A DNA stretch of 64,000 nucleotides from CAWFLT01 sp963816795 (GTDB lineage: Bacteria; Acidobacteriota; Vicinamibacteria; Vicinamibacterales; SCN-69-37). The DNA lies in the NCBI GenBank assembly GCA_963816795.1, contig CAWFLT010000011.1, positions 124,001-188,000 on the forward strand, written 5' to 3'. Below, piece by piece: positions 10,242-19,775 of this stretch (position 1 is its first letter; each line of letters begins with the position of its first letter). The notes beneath the pieces are model-generated. The model saw nothing but the letters and a program-made list of their open reading frames with translations, searched no databases and was not told the DNA's origin. The position numbers and the translations under genes were made by a program.

Positions 10242-12468
10242 GTGTCCCTCGAAAGAATTGGCCGATACCGTGTGACCCGTCTCGTCGGCCGGGGCGGCAT
10301 GGGCGTCGTCTACGCCGCGCAGGATGAACGGCTGGACCGGCCGGTGGCGATCAAGATGATCAGGCCGGACGTCCTGGCCGACCCGAGGTCGCGCGAACGG
10401 TTCAGACGCGAGGCGCGCGCGGCGGCACGCGTAAGCCACCCTCACATCTGCCCGCTGTACGAATTCGACGAAGTCGACGGACAGCCCTTTCTGGTGATGG
10501 AGCTGCTCGACGGCGAATCGCTGGCCGCGCGGCTCGTGCGCGGTCCGATGACGCCGCCGGAAATGCTCGCGATCGCGTGTCCGATGCTCGACGCGCTGGC
10601 CGCGCTGCACCGGCGCGGGCTGCTTCACCGCGACCTCAAACCCGCCAACGTGTTCCTGACCCCGGATGGGGTGAAGCTGCTCGATTTCGGCCTCGCCCAG
10701 CCGCCGGCGACCGAGGATGTCACCCTCGAGGTCAGCGAATCCAGGCATCGCATCACCGGCACGCCGCACTACATGGCGCCAGAGCAGCTGATCTGCGGCA
10801 AGGTCGATGAACGTGCGGATCTGTTCGCGGCCGCGGCGGTGATCTACGAGATGCTCTCTGGTGCGCGGGCGTTCCCGGGCTGGACGCTGCCGGAAGCGAT
10901 TCACGCGGTCGCCTATCTCGAGCCGGCGCCGCTCGATGGATCAAACATGCTGCGGACGATCGATCGCGTCCTGCGGCAGGCGCTGACCAAGGATCCCGCC
11001 GGACGCCTGGCCCGAGCCGACGTGTTCGCGGCGCTGCTGCGCGACGCCATCGCGCTGCCCCGGACGTCGGCGCCCGTGGCGGCCCGGAGCAGGACGCGCT
11101 TCGTCGCGCTGCCGTTGCGCGTGCTCAAGCCGGATCCCGAGACCGACTTCCTGGCGTTCAGCGTGCCCGACGCGGTCTCGATGGCGATCGCGGGGCTGGA
11201 ATCCGTGATCGTCCGGTCGCCGCAGGCCGCTCCGAGCGGGATGGCCGACGTTCGCGCGATCGGCCGCGAGCTGGCCGTGGACGTGGTCATGACGGGGACG
11301 CTGCTCAGAGCCGGACACGGCGTCAGGGTCAGTGCACAGCTCGCCGACGCCGCCGCCGGAACGATCCTCTGGTCCCATCGCGCCGACGCGCCGATCGACG
11401 ACCTGTTTCAGCTGCAGGACACCATCACCGAGGGGATCGTGTCGTCGCTGGCGCTGCCGCTCTCGGCCGAGGATCGTCACTCGCTCGACCGACAGGCGCC
11501 GGCCAGCGCCGAGGCGTACGCGCTGTACCTGCGCGCGAATCAACTCATGACGGACTCGCACCGGTGGGACGACGCGCGTGGGCTCTACGAACAGGCGGTC
11601 CAGCTGGATCCCGATTACGCGCCGGCGTGGGCGCGCCTGGGGCGGGCCCGGCGTCTGATCGCGAAGTACGAGGGGACCCAGGGCGCGGACCTGCTGCCGC
11701 AGGCCGAGGCGGCATTCCGCCGGGCGTTCGATCTCAATCCGGATCTGCCGATCGCTCACGACCTGCACGCTTACGTCGAGGCCGAGCTGGGCCGCGCGCC
11801 CGAAGCGATGACGCGTCTGCTGCATCGTGCGGCGACTCGACGCGACGATCCCGACCTGCTCGCCGGCCTCGTGACGACGTGCCGGTATGCGGGACTGCTC
11901 GAGGAATCCCTACGGGCGCACGAGCGAGCGGCGGCCGTCGATCCGGCGCGATCGACGAGTGTGGCCTGGACGCACTTCATGCTCGGGCAGTACCGATTTG
12001 GCGATCGAGACCGATTGTGGTTCGCCACGCTTTGCGGCGCTCGGCGCGCGACTGATGAAAGGCGAGCTTCTGCTCGAGGACCTGCTCCAACTGGAGTCGA
12101 TGGCCGGGTCGGCGGGCACGCGCCTCGTGGTCAGTGCGCACCGCCGCTTCTGGGAAGATCGGCCGGATCGTGCGTTGGCCGACCTCGAGGCGCTCGACGC
12201 CCATGGCTTTTCCGACCCGGAAGGCTGGTACTTTTTCGCGCTCGGCCTCGCGCGCGCGCGATCGCGGGCGCCGGCGCTCCGGTTCCTCGGACGGGCCGTC
12301 GATCGCGGCTACGCCTGCCACGCGCAGCTCCAGCGGCACGGCGACTGGAGGGAATTGCGTCACGAGGCGGAGTTCGAGGCGCTCGTCGATCGAACCGCCC
12401 GGATGGCGGCGCGCGCACGGGAGCGATTTGCCGCGGCCGGCGGCGCCGTCATCCTCGCTCGGACCTGA
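10242..12468 (+). CDS. Ser/Thr protein kinase with FlgO/TolB-like and TPR domains
   Basis: The kinase domain (residues about 8-270) is complete: glycine loop GRGGMG, Lys38 in VAIKM, HRDLKPAN at 129, DFG at 148-150, and GTPHYMAPEQ. It is followed by a region resembling the adenylate-cyclase/TolB-type domain (ALPLRVLKPDPETDFLAFS... VDVVMTGTLL..G..VRVSAQL) and TPR-like helices (WDDARGLYEQAVQLDPDYAPAWARLG; FRRAFDLNPDLP). No membrane segment is evident, so it is probably cytosolic. One frame change near 12000 shifts the last 155 residues into the frame ending at 12468. The GTG start is set by the kinase fold beginning at IGRYRV. Confidence 0.88.
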
Positions 12469-12489
12469 CGCCCTCGAGGCTCCGCGAGA

Positions 12490-13110
12490 TTAGCCTCTGA
12501 TTCTTTTCTGCGGCACGATCGTCTCGCCGCGCGCCAGCATCGCGACAAGATCTTGAATTTTCTTTGCGCGGCCCGCCGCCGTCTTCATGTTGTTGGTGCG
12601 GAAGCGCAGTGCGAAGAGGTTCTGTCTGCTGAGCGTCTGAAACGTCTTCTGCGCCTTCGGATTGGCGTCGATGGCGACGCGCAGGTCGGCGGGAATGTCG
12701 TCCTGGCCGGCGCTCCGGATCGGCGCGTACGCGGCGTCCCAGCGGCCGTCGGCCCTGGCGGCGTCGACCTGGCGCTGCCCGTGCTCAGTCATGCGACCGG
12801 CCGCGATGAGACGCGCGACGTGGTCGCGATTGATCTGGCTCCAGAGGCTTCTGGGCCGGCGCGGCGTGTAACGTTGCAGGAATGACTGGGCGTCGTACGC
12901 CTTGCGAATCCCGTCGATCCAGCCCCAGCAGAGGACCACGTCCAGCGCCTGCGCGATGGTGATCGACGGGAGGCCGGCGTCCTTCTTGTAGACACGCAGC
13001 CAGATCTCGTCCTCGCGGCTGTGATGCTTCGTGAGCCACGCCTCGAACGCCCGCTCGTTCTTGAAGCTCTTGATCTTCTTCGGGTTGGGAACGACCGGCC
13101 CGGCCGGCAT
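12490..13110 (-). CDS. YdeI/OmpD-associated family protein
   Basis: An intact 206-residue protein with the family signature: KSFKNERAFEAWLTKHH, IWLRVYKKDAGLPSI, a central CWGWIDGIRKAYD, RRPRSLWSQIN, RMTEHGQRQVDAA, and a C-terminal LSRQNLFALRFRTNN region. YdeI-like proteins are cytoplasmic. Some members are implicated in resistance to cationic peptides or in stress, but the biochemical role is unsettled. It starts 3 bases after the stop of the dihaem cytochrome gene and is probably co-transcribed with it. It converges on the kinase gene. Confidence 0.88.
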   Translation of the reverse strand: MPAGPVVPNPKKIKSFKNERAFEAWLTKHHSREDEIWLRVYKKDAGLPSITIAQALDVVLCWGWIDGIRKAYDAQSFLQRYTPRRPRSLWSQINRDHVARLIAAGRMTEHGQRQVDAARADGRWDAAYAPIRSAGQDDIPADLRVAIDANPKAQKTFQTLSRQNLFALRFRTNNMKTAAGRAKKIQDLVAMLARGETIVPQKRIRG

Positions 13111-13113
13111 CCT

Positions 13114-14082
13114 TTACTTCTCCGGCGTCGGCGCCGCCGGCACCGATCGCAGATACGCCCAGAGCGCCTGCATCTCGACGTCGGCCATCTTCTGCGCGTA
13201 GGGCACCAGCAAGGTCATGGGCGGCTTCAGCGCTGTCCCGTCCGGCCGCACCCCCTCGCGCATCGTCTTCGCGAACTGCTCGTACGTCACCTTGCCGAGA
13301 CCGTCGGGGTGCGGCGTGAGGTTGCGCGCGGGCACCCAGCTGGGATCGCCGCCGACGATGGGTCCGCCAGCCAGACTGGGGCGATGACAGCCGACGCAGA
13401 CGCTGGCGATGTGCTTGCCGAATTCCACGGACACCGCCGTTGCTGGCGGCCGGGCCGCGTGCGTTCCTTGATGGGTATCGATCAACGTCGCGGACAGTTG
13501 GAGCTGGCCGCTCGCGAGCAGGAACTTGCCGAGCGGCCCGAACGAGGGCGGCGGGACGTCGTTGTCCACCGGAGGCCGGGACCGGACGTACGCGATCACG
13601 TCAGAGAGCTCCTGATCCGACATCAACTTGAAGTCTTCTGAGGGCATCACTGCGGGTTGGCCGGTCGGCAGCACGCCGTGGCGGACGACGCGATCCCAGT
13701 CGGCGGGCGTGTAGGTGAGCGTCCGGCTCCCCTTCCCCGTCGTGATGTTGGGTCCGAGCAGGCGCCCGATCGGGAAGGCGTCGATCATCGTGCCGCCGCC
13801 GAAGTTGGTGCCGTGGCACTCGATGCAGACGTATCGCGACTCGACCAGGTGCTTTCCACGCTCGATGGCCAGGTCGCCCGCCCGCAGGCTGCGCTCAGAC
13901 TCTCCGAGGCCCGCCGCATCTGCATCGGACAACGGGAACGGAATCGGCAGGTCGTACGCATGGACGGCGAACGTCTGCGCGCGGACCCGGCTGGCGGACA
14001 CCGAGGCCCAGATATACACACCGATGGCGGCAACGATCAGAATGCCGACGAGAACAGCCAGGACCTTCAATAGCTTTTTCAC
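13114..14082 (-). CDS. Membrane-anchored dihaem c-type cytochrome
   Basis: An intact 322-residue protein. The N-terminal helix LKVLAVLVGILIVAAIGVYIWA is an uncleaved anchor or signal. Two CXXCH haem-binding motifs are present, CIECH starting at residue 86 and CVGCH at residue 229, each followed by a Gly-rich loop (GTNFGGG; PSLAGG) and a distal Met-containing segment (TGQPAVMPSEDF; ALKPPMTLLVPYAQKMAD). It is probably a periplasmic electron carrier domain of the type found with alcohol or sugar dehydrogenases; no dehydrogenase subunit is adjacent. The start is GTG. GGAGG lies upstream with a 15-base palindrome between it and the start. Confidence 0.88.
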   Translation of the reverse strand: MKKLLKVLAVLVGILIVAAIGVYIWASVSASRVRAQTFAVHAYDLPIPFPLSDADAAGLGESERSLRAGDLAIERGKHLVESRYVCIECHGTNFGGGTMIDAFPIGRLLGPNITTGKGSRTLTYTPADWDRVVRHGVLPTGQPAVMPSEDFKLMSDQELSDVIAYVRSRPPVDNDVPPPSFGPLGKFLLASGQLQLSATLIDTHQGTHAARPPATAVSVEFGKHIASVCVGCHRPSLAGGPIVGGDPSWVPARNLTPHPDGLGKVTYEQFAKTMREGVRPDGTALKPPMTLLVPYAQKMADVEMQALWAYLRSVPAAPTPEK

Positions 14083-14097
14083 GATGAGTTACTCATC
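14083..14097. promoter_or_regulatory. Palindrome between ribosome site and start of the cytochrome gene
   Basis: GATGAGT and ACTCATC flank one central base, immediately before the GTG start and after the GGAGG of the cytochrome gene. Its position could let a bound protein or an RNA hairpin block translation initiation. No family is recognised. Confidence 0.35.
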
Positions 14098-14159
14098 CTC
14101 CGGGCCGTCACTTTATCGTACGACGCGAAGAACACTGAGTTCCGCGCGGCGGAGGTGAC

Positions 14160-14414
14160 TCAGCCACGAGGTCTGGCGTCTTGATCGAGGACGGTGTCCA
14201 CATCCTTCCGGAAGCGGACGCGCGCGATCCGCGGGGCACTGAGGAAGGCGGCGCGCACGGCGTCGGTGGGCACGAACACCCGGTGACGGAGCGGGCTCAG
14301 TTCGCCGACAGGAACGCCGTTGCGCGTGACGACAAACGCCCGTCCCTGGTCCAGGGCGCGCATGATGCGTCCGCTTTCATTACGGAGCTCCCGTTGCGTG
14401 ATCCTCCGAGGCAT
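14160..14414 (-). CDS. Phd/YefM-type antitoxin, no adjacent toxin
   Basis: An 84-residue protein starting MPRRITQRELRNESGRIMRALDQG, followed by FVVTRNGVPVGELSPL. This is the DNA-binding beta-alpha fold of prevent-host-death antitoxins. The charged C-terminus (VDTVLDQDARPRG) resembles the toxin-binding tail of VapB-like partners. No PIN or RelE/Doc-like gene follows it within the 78 bases before the cytochrome gene. It is either an orphan regulator or the toxin has been lost. Confidence 0.75.
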   Translation of the reverse strand: MPRRITQRELRNESGRIMRALDQGRAFVVTRNGVPVGELSPLRHRVFVPTDAVRAAFLSAPRIARVRFRKDVDTVLDQDARPRG

Positions 14415-14469
14415 GAGTCGTCATTGTGGCATGTGCGCTACGCCAACCGCGAGCACCTTGGGACGTGAC

Positions 14470-14943
14470 TCACACGCCGACTCCTCGCTCTGTGCCGGGC
14501 GTCCGCTGCGCCCGCTTCAATCGGTCCTTCCGCGTGACGAAGAACCAGATCAGCACGCTGACTGGCGTCGCGTAGAGCGCCACCTCTGCGAACAGTGAAA
14601 AGTCCAGAGGAGGTGATGGAGGATCAGGCGTCTGGCCGAGCAGCGGTTTCAGCGCACTCACGGCCCCATCCAGCCACCCTTGGAACCACAGCGCGAAGAA
14701 CCAGGACGCGTAGTGGTAAAGCAGGTATCGGACAACGCGAACATGCAGCAGACGCCAGATACCGAACCCGGCGACGGCGAGCGCCACGACCCACGCGAGC
14801 AGCGTCGGCGTCGCAAGCGCCCAGACGCCTGCGGCGCTCATCGCCAGCAGCGCAACGATCGTCTTGATGCTCCATGCCGGTCCCGGTCTCTCGGGGAGCG
14901 TCACGGTGGTTCGCCCAGCAGATAGTTCCTCAGTCAAACGCAC
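14470..14943 (-). CDS. Small integral membrane protein, unknown function
   Basis: A 157-residue protein with about four hydrophobic segments: IKTIVALLAMSAAGVWALA, LLAWVVALAVAGFGIW, YHYASWFFALWF, and VALYATPVSVLIWFFVT near the C-terminus. It ends in a basic tail (RKDRLKRAQR). No family is recognised. The reading frame is intact and the hydrophobic pattern is coherent on this strand only. It is separate from its neighbours and reads in the same direction as the antitoxin gene 55 bases downstream. Confidence 0.6.
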   Translation of the reverse strand: MRLTEELSAGRTTVTLPERPGPAWSIKTIVALLAMSAAGVWALATPTLLAWVVALAVAGFGIWRLLHVRVVRYLLYHYASWFFALWFQGWLDGAVSALKPLLGQTPDPPSPPLDFSLFAEVALYATPVSVLIWFFVTRKDRLKRAQRTPGTERGVGV

Positions 14944-15017
14944 GGATAGCTTCTCCTGCCTCTCAATGCGTCAACGGCGAACCGGGAAGCTCACGGCACG
15001 GCTGGCCCAGCGTCAAG

Positions 15018-15023
15018 TAAAAT
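15018..15023 (+). promoter_or_regulatory. Candidate -10 box for a leaderless small gene
   Basis: TAAAAT ends 6 bases before the ATG at 15030. There is no room for a ribosome site after a start point set by this box. Confidence 0.35.
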
Positions 15024-15029
15024 GACGCG

Positions 15030-15314
15030 ATGAACGCCTCCCGCATGGCGAGAGCTCTGGGGCGCAAAGGGGGACGCGCGCGTGCCCGACGGTTATCTGC
15101 CGCGGAAAAGCAGCACATTGCGTCGATGGGAGGCAAAGCGCGGCAGCAGTCACTCCAGGCCGCGCGCCGTATTGCCGACAATTTTCGATATGTCGCCGCC
15201 ATGGTCGAGCTTCGCGGGCGGTCGACCAGGGTCACGCACTTGAAGGCGTTCGCCGGCCCGCTCCCAGGAATCTACCCGGCGGGATCTCGCACCCGCGCGA
15301 CCGGCTCCACATGA
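15030..15314 (+). CDS. Small basic protein, unknown function
   Basis: A 94-residue protein with two similar basic blocks, ALGRKGGRARARRLS and SMGGKARQQSL, followed by AARRIADNFRYVAAMVELRG and a conserved-looking FAGPLPGIYP near the end. Small proteins of this pattern occur in several soil bacteria, sometimes beside nucleotidyltransferase-like genes; none is adjacent here. Nucleic-acid binding is plausible from the basic repeats but is inference. It converges on the ABC permease gene with a 22-base gap. Confidence 0.6.
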   Translation: MNASRMARALGRKGGRARARRLSAAEKQHIASMGGKARQQSLQAARRIADNFRYVAAMVELRGRSTRVTHLKAFAGPLPGIYPAGSRTRATGST

Positions 15315-15336
15315 CCGTGCGTAAGACAGTGATCGG

Positions 15337-16086
15337 CTACTCCCATCGGAAGACCTTGGCCGACACCGCAAGGCACAGCGCACAGAACAGCGTCAGCATC
15401 GCGACGTCGCCCAGATGGCTGACCCAACCCTCGCCGTGCCAGATGCCTTGTAACAAGGACACGGCGTAGGTCGTTGGCAGCGCGCCGGCCACGATGCGCA
15501 GCGCCGGCGGCAGCGACTCGAGCGGCACAAACAGTCCGGACAGGCCGATCATTGGATAGAGGATCAGCGTGCCGATCGGCTGGGCGAAGCGGGCGGTCGG
15601 GACGATGCTGGCGATCAGAAACCCGAGGGACAGGATGGTCACGGTGCTGACGAGCAGCGCCAACGTGAACGACACCAGCGGAATATCGGCGCCGAGCGGG
15701 AGGTAGCGGCGGCCGGCCAGCATCATCGCGGCAAGCGTGATCGCGGTGAACAGCAGTTTCACGACCACGTGCGCGGTCAGGATCGTGTGCGGCCTGAGCG
15801 GTGTGGCCCTCAACCGCTTGAGGATCCCGCCTTCGCGATAGATCGCGATGATCGCGATGAGGGACAGCACCGCGTTTGCGGCGATCAGAATGGACACGAA
15901 GATCGGGAGATCGGCTGAGACGAAGCGCGGCAGGTCGGCCGGCGCCGAGCGCATCTGCGGGCCCAGCAGGCGGCTGAGCACGACGAAGACCACCACCGGT
16001 ATGCCCACCGTGCCAATCACGCCTAGCGGCTCGCGCACGAAGATCTTGATCTCGAGCCAGGTGAGCTTCCAGAGTCCGCGCAGCAT
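15337..16086 (-). CDS. ABC-2 type transporter permease
   Basis: An intact 249-residue permease with six hydrophobic segments: VIGTVGIPVVVFVVLSRLL, FVSILIAANAVLSLIAIIAIY, then the cytoplasmic GGILKRLRATPLRPHTIL coupling-type segment, LLFTAITLAAMML, FTLALLVSTVTILSLGFLIAS, LILYPMIGLSGLFVPLESLPP, and a last helix near MLTLFCALCLAV. The GGILKRLRATPL loop and the FVPLESLPP segment are characteristic of DrrB/NodJ-like exporters. It pairs with the ATPase ending 12 bases upstream. Substrate (drug, lipid or polysaccharide) unknown. Confidence 0.88.
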   Translation of the reverse strand: MLRGLWKLTWLEIKIFVREPLGVIGTVGIPVVVFVVLSRLLGPQMRSAPADLPRFVSADLPIFVSILIAANAVLSLIAIIAIYREGGILKRLRATPLRPHTILTAHVVVKLLFTAITLAAMMLAGRRYLPLGADIPLVSFTLALLVSTVTILSLGFLIASIVPTARFAQPIGTLILYPMIGLSGLFVPLESLPPALRIVAGALPTTYAVSLLQGIWHGEGWVSHLGDVAMLTLFCALCLAVSAKVFRWE

Positions 16087-16098
16087 GGTTCGGCAGCC

Positions 16099-17019
16099 TC
16101 AGTCGCGAATCATCTGACCGGTCACCTTGAGGAAGACGTCCTCGAGGGTCGGGATCTCCGTCCGGAAATCGGTCACGGGCACCCGGTGCTCGGCCAGACA
16201 CGCGATCACCCGGGAGACAAAGTCGCCATCGCGGCCGCGTATCGTGACGTGCGCGCCTTCCTGGCTCACGGCCTCGACGAGCGGGAGCGCGCGAAAGCGC
16301 TCGGCCGCCGTCGAGTCCGGCGTGGAGACGATGACCGTCCGCTCGGGACAGTGGCGCCGCACGAGCTCGGCTGGCGTGCCGATGTCGATGATTCGACCGT
16401 GGTCGATGATCCCCACGCGATCGCACAGACGCTCTGCCTCCTCCATGAGGTGCGTCGTCAAAAACACCGTCTTACCGCGCTGCCGGATGCCGCGCACGAG
16501 GTCCCAGATCGCCCGCCGCGCCTGCGGGTCGAGCCCTGTGGTCAGTTCGTCGAGGAAAACCAGCTCGGGATCGTTGATCAGCGCGAGGGCGATGAACAAC
16601 CGCTGCTTCTGACCGCCTGACAGCGTCATGAACCAGGCGTGTCGCTTCTCGCTCAGGCCGAGCTGATCGATCAGTCGATCGCCGTCGAGCGGTTTGGGGT
16701 ACAGCGATGCCCAGAGGTCGACGGCTTCGCGAACCTTGATCCGCTTTTGGAGCTGCGCTTCTTGAAGTTGCACGCCGATCCGCATCTGGAGCGCGTGCGC
16801 GTCCCGTCTGGGATCAAGTCCGAGGACCGAAATCGCACCGCGATCGGCTGTGCGAAGACCCTCGACGCACTCCATCGTCGTGGTTTTGCCGGCGCCGTTC
16901 GGTCCGATCAGCCCAAATATTTCGCCAGGGTGAACGTCGAACGAGACGTCCCGGACGGCCACAGTCCGGCCGTACGCTTTTCGGATTGCCTCGACGTGGA
17001 TGACGGGCTGAAGTGACAT
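16099..17019 (-). CDS. ABC-2 type transporter ATP-binding protein
   Basis: An intact 306-residue ATPase starting MSLQPVIHVEAIRKAYG. It shows Walker A GPNGAGKTT, the signature LSGGQKQR, Walker B LVFLDEL with TTGLDPQ, and the H-loop TTHLMEEAERLCDR. It also has the C-terminal extension (about residues 220-306) typical of DrrA/CcmA-type exporters. It forms an operon with the permease 12 bases downstream. The start at 17019 is chosen because the family begins here and the upstream reading-frame extension is unlike the family. Confidence 0.92.
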   Translation of the reverse strand: MSLQPVIHVEAIRKAYGRTVAVRDVSFDVHPGEIFGLIGPNGAGKTTTMECVEGLRTADRGAISVLGLDPRRDAHALQMRIGVQLQEAQLQKRIKVREAVDLWASLYPKPLDGDRLIDQLGLSEKRHAWFMTLSGGQKQRLFIALALINDPELVFLDELTTGLDPQARRAIWDLVRGIRQRGKTVFLTTHLMEEAERLCDRVGIIDHGRIIDIGTPAELVRRHCPERTVIVSTPDSTAAERFRALPLVEAVSQEGAHVTIRGRDGDFVSRVIACLAEHRVPVTDFRTEIPTLEDVFLKVTGQMIRD

Positions 17020-17100
17020 GTAACAGGCGTTGGCGCCGAGGATAGTGCAGGGAACGTCCGGACCGGGAACTTTCTTCGTGCCTCTTACGTTCACATAACG

Positions 17101-17490
17101 ATGAAGAAGTTCGCAGCTCTCGCGCTCATCGTTCTTGCGCTCATACCGGCGGCGGTCGCTGCCCAGGCCAAGGATCTCACCGGCCAGTGGAACGCGACCT
17201 TCACCATGACGGCGCCAGACGGCCGGTCGCAGTCCATCACTTTCACGTTCCACCTCACGCAGAAGGGCAAGACGCTGACGGGCACCATCGGCCCCAGCGC
17301 CGAACGGCAGTGGAAGGTCGAAAAGGGCGTGGTCGACGCTGAGAAAGTCAATTTCCAGGTGCAGCAGCCCGATGGCCCGCTACGTACGTTCACGCTGAAG
17401 CTCGTCAAGGATCGCCTCCAGGGCGACCAGCACCTCGAGTTCAAGGGCCAGACGGCCGACGTGAAAGTCGACGCCGAGCGCGCCAAGTAA
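17101..17490 (+). CDS. Small exported protein, unknown function
   Basis: A 129-residue protein with a clear signal peptide (MKKFAALALIVLALIPAAVAA, cleavage near AQA). It is followed by a beta-rich domain beginning DLTGQWNATFTMTAPDG with alternating hydrophobic strands (ITFTFHLTQKGKTLTGTIG; FTLKLVKDRLQGD). The pattern resembles short lipocalin-like or extracellular beta-barrel proteins common in Acidobacteriota. No binding residues can be named. The frame is intact. Confidence 0.7.
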   Translation: MKKFAALALIVLALIPAAVAAQAKDLTGQWNATFTMTAPDGRSQSITFTFHLTQKGKTLTGTIGPSAERQWKVEKGVVDAEKVNFQVQQPDGPLRTFTLKLVKDRLQGDQHLEFKGQTADVKVDAERAK

Positions 17491-17677
17491 CCAGCACCCA
17501 CCAGCGCGGTGCAGGCGCGAGCATATAATCGCGCCACGACGTGTCGCTCCCCTCCCGGGGTGTCACTTCGGCGCCTGCGAAGTCACGGCTGTCATCGGCG
17601 ATATAGGTCGTTCTCAACTGGCCGGCCTCGCGAAGTAGCGGGCCGCGGCCGCGCCATTTTCTCTGCAGGAGTCATTC

Positions 17678-18295
17678 ATGACCAGGTCATATGCCGTGCT
17701 CGTCGCCGGGATCGTCTCACTCACATCGATGGCCGTCGCGAGCCAGGGCGCCACGCCGCCACCACCGCCGCCGGCTCAGCAAGGCGCGGCTCCGGCACAG
17801 CCGCCAGCCGGCCGCGGGCCGGCGCCGCTCCAGAATCCGAATCCAAACTACGCCTCGATCGTGATGACGGTGGACGTCAACGCGCCGGCCGCGAAGGTGT
17901 GGGCGCGCGTCGGAAAGTACTGCGACATCGGGGAATGGGCGTTCCCCGGCTGCACGATTGTGTCGGGCAAGGACGGCGAGCTCGGCGCCGTGCGGTCGAT
18001 CGGCAACGAGATCCTCGTGGCGAAGACGGAGTACTCGTACACGTACACGCAGCCGGTGCGGGCCACCGGCATCTACAACATGTACCACGGCACGCTCGAG
18101 GCGAAGCCGCTCACGTCGACGACGTCGCAGCTCGTCTACTCGTTGTTTTTCGACAACTCCCAGCTGGCCGACGACGCGGCGCGCGAGGCCGATATCGCGA
18201 ACCGGCGCAAGCGGTTCACGGGATTCCTTCAGAACATGAAGACGCTCGCCGAAGGCGGCACGCTGCCGGGCCGCGGGAGTGGCGCGGCCAGGTAG
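17678..18295 (+). CDS. Exported SRPBCC-fold (polyketide cyclase/START-like) protein
   Basis: A 205-residue protein with a signal peptide (RSYAVLVAGIVSLTSMAVAS), a proline/alanine-rich linker (residues about 25-55), and a START-like domain beginning SIVMTVDVNAPAAKVWARVGKY, with IGEWAFPGC, GAVRSIG and a C-terminal helix. SRPBCC domains bind small hydrophobic ligands. In exported form with a low-complexity linker the ligand is unknown. The frame is intact. Confidence 0.75.
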   Translation: MTRSYAVLVAGIVSLTSMAVASQGATPPPPPPAQQGAAPAQPPAGRGPAPLQNPNPNYASIVMTVDVNAPAAKVWARVGKYCDIGEWAFPGCTIVSGKDGELGAVRSIGNEILVAKTEYSYTYTQPVRATGIYNMYHGTLEAKPLTSTTSQLVYSLFFDNSQLADDAAREADIANRRKRFTGFLQNMKTLAEGGTLPGRGSGAAR

Positions 18296-18319
18296 CGTAA
18301 GCGGAATGGGCTCAGGGTC

Positions 18320-19640
18320 TCAGCGCGATGGATGCACTCGAGGAGCTTCGCGCCCCGCGGCTCGGACCCACGCCTCGTTGAAATGCGCGTGCTTGATCGA
18401 CTTCCGAATCAGCCGCCCTTCGGCGTCTTTCACGGCGCGTGCTGGCGGAATGAAATAGCTGTACGTCACGTGCAGGCTGCCATCGCGAGCCTGAATGATC
18501 GACGGATAGTGATACTGGCCAAGCTGATCCTGGTCGCTGTTCGGCGCGTCGCGATCGAGGTGCCGCGTCCACGGCCAGGTCGCGCCCTCGTCCTCTGAAA
18601 TCGAGACGGCCAGGCTGGTAGCGGCCGGCTTCCAGATCGTTATAGACCAGCGCCCAATGACCGTTGGCGAGGGCGACGACCTCGGCGCCGGTGCCGGGGT
18701 TGGGAATCGTGGAATCCTGCACGGAGCTCCAGGTCTCGCCGCGGTCAGAGGAGCGGCTCACGTGCAGCCGCTTCGGCGCCGGACCATTGTCGCGCATGTA
18801 GGCGACGAGCGTGCCGTCCTTCTTGCGCACCAGCGTCGGCTGGATGTTGCCCCCGCCCACGAGCGGCGTGCTCGTTTTCCAGGTCCGGCCCCAGTCGTCG
18901 GTCATGGCCATGAGCGAGAAGCTGAATCCATCGGAGTAGAGCGGCACGATGAGCCGGGTTCCATCGAGGATGTAGGGATGGGCGCGCGTCATCCAGCCAA
19001 GCCGCCGCGTCAGCTTGTCGCCGGCATCCGATTTGATCTTGTCGACGTACTGACGCGTGCGCAGATCGGCGGTCTCCGGAGCTGGTACGAGACGGGCGAT
19101 TTCGCGATCGACCGTGGTCTTGAACTCGTCGCCGGGCGTGACGTGCAGCACCTCACTCACGGCCCACGTGGGCGCGCCGTTCCGCTGGTAGTCGGTCGAA
19201 ATCTTGTACTTCATCAACGCGGTGTGCCACTCGTTGGCGAGGATCGTCGGCCAGAGCAGCCACAGGCGCTGCTGCGGATCGATGAACATCGTGGCGTTGG
19301 TATCGGGATAGCCCGGCGTGTCCGCCATGACGAACGGCTCGCTCCACTGGCCCGATCCTTTGACCTGCCGCGCCCCTCGAATCAGGACATCGTCGGCCGT
19401 CCGCTCACCGGAACCGTGGAACCAGCAGACCAACAGATCGCCGTTGGGCGCCTCGACGACCATCGAGGCGTGGTTGTGCCAATGCTCCAGCGGAAAGATC
19501 AGCTCGGACGCGAAAAAAGGCGGAGTTTGAGCGGGTGCGCGCTGGCCAGCGAGCGGCGCCCACAGCAACGCGGCCGCCGTGGCGACAAAAAGAACGCGCC
19601 CGCGGGTGCGTTCGTGGGGTCGGGGAAGGTCAAGGGACAT
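18320..19640 (-). CDS. Exo-alpha-sialidase-like BNR-repeat protein (exported)
   Basis: The protein has a signal segment (VLFVATAAALLWAPLAG), then the sialidase-superfamily propeller: ELIFPLEHWHNHASMVVEAPNGDLLVCWFHGS, DDVLIRGARQVKGSGQWSEP, TDDWGRTWK, LHVSRSSDRGETWS, and in another frame after about 18620 SISEDEGATWPW and YHYPSIIQARDGSLHVTYSY. Asp-boxes (S.D.G.TW) recur. The true stop after the frame change is TGA at 18320-18322. Family members hydrolyse sialic acid or related sugars, but the catalytic set was not fully traced. A TACACT box lies 9 bases before the ATG. Confidence 0.8.
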
Positions 19641-19775
19641 GACGGTCGCAGTGTAGCAAGAGAAAAGCAGGACCGGCGTCGGCCCAGCGCCGTTGGCTCA
19701 TCCTCAAATTGAAGCGTTCCGGTGGAGTGAGTTAGAGTGCAAGTAGTTCCTGAACGACTTACGGGGGAGAGCAAT

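Noticed and set aside
15030..15314. Antitoxin of a nucleotidyltransferase-type toxin pair
   Set aside because: The basic-repeat protein recalls such partners, but no nucleotidyltransferase gene is adjacent, so I left it as unknown.
17519..17530. TATAAT-like box as promoter for the SRPBCC gene
   Set aside because: It lies about 150 bases before the start with no -35, and other explanations are equally likely.
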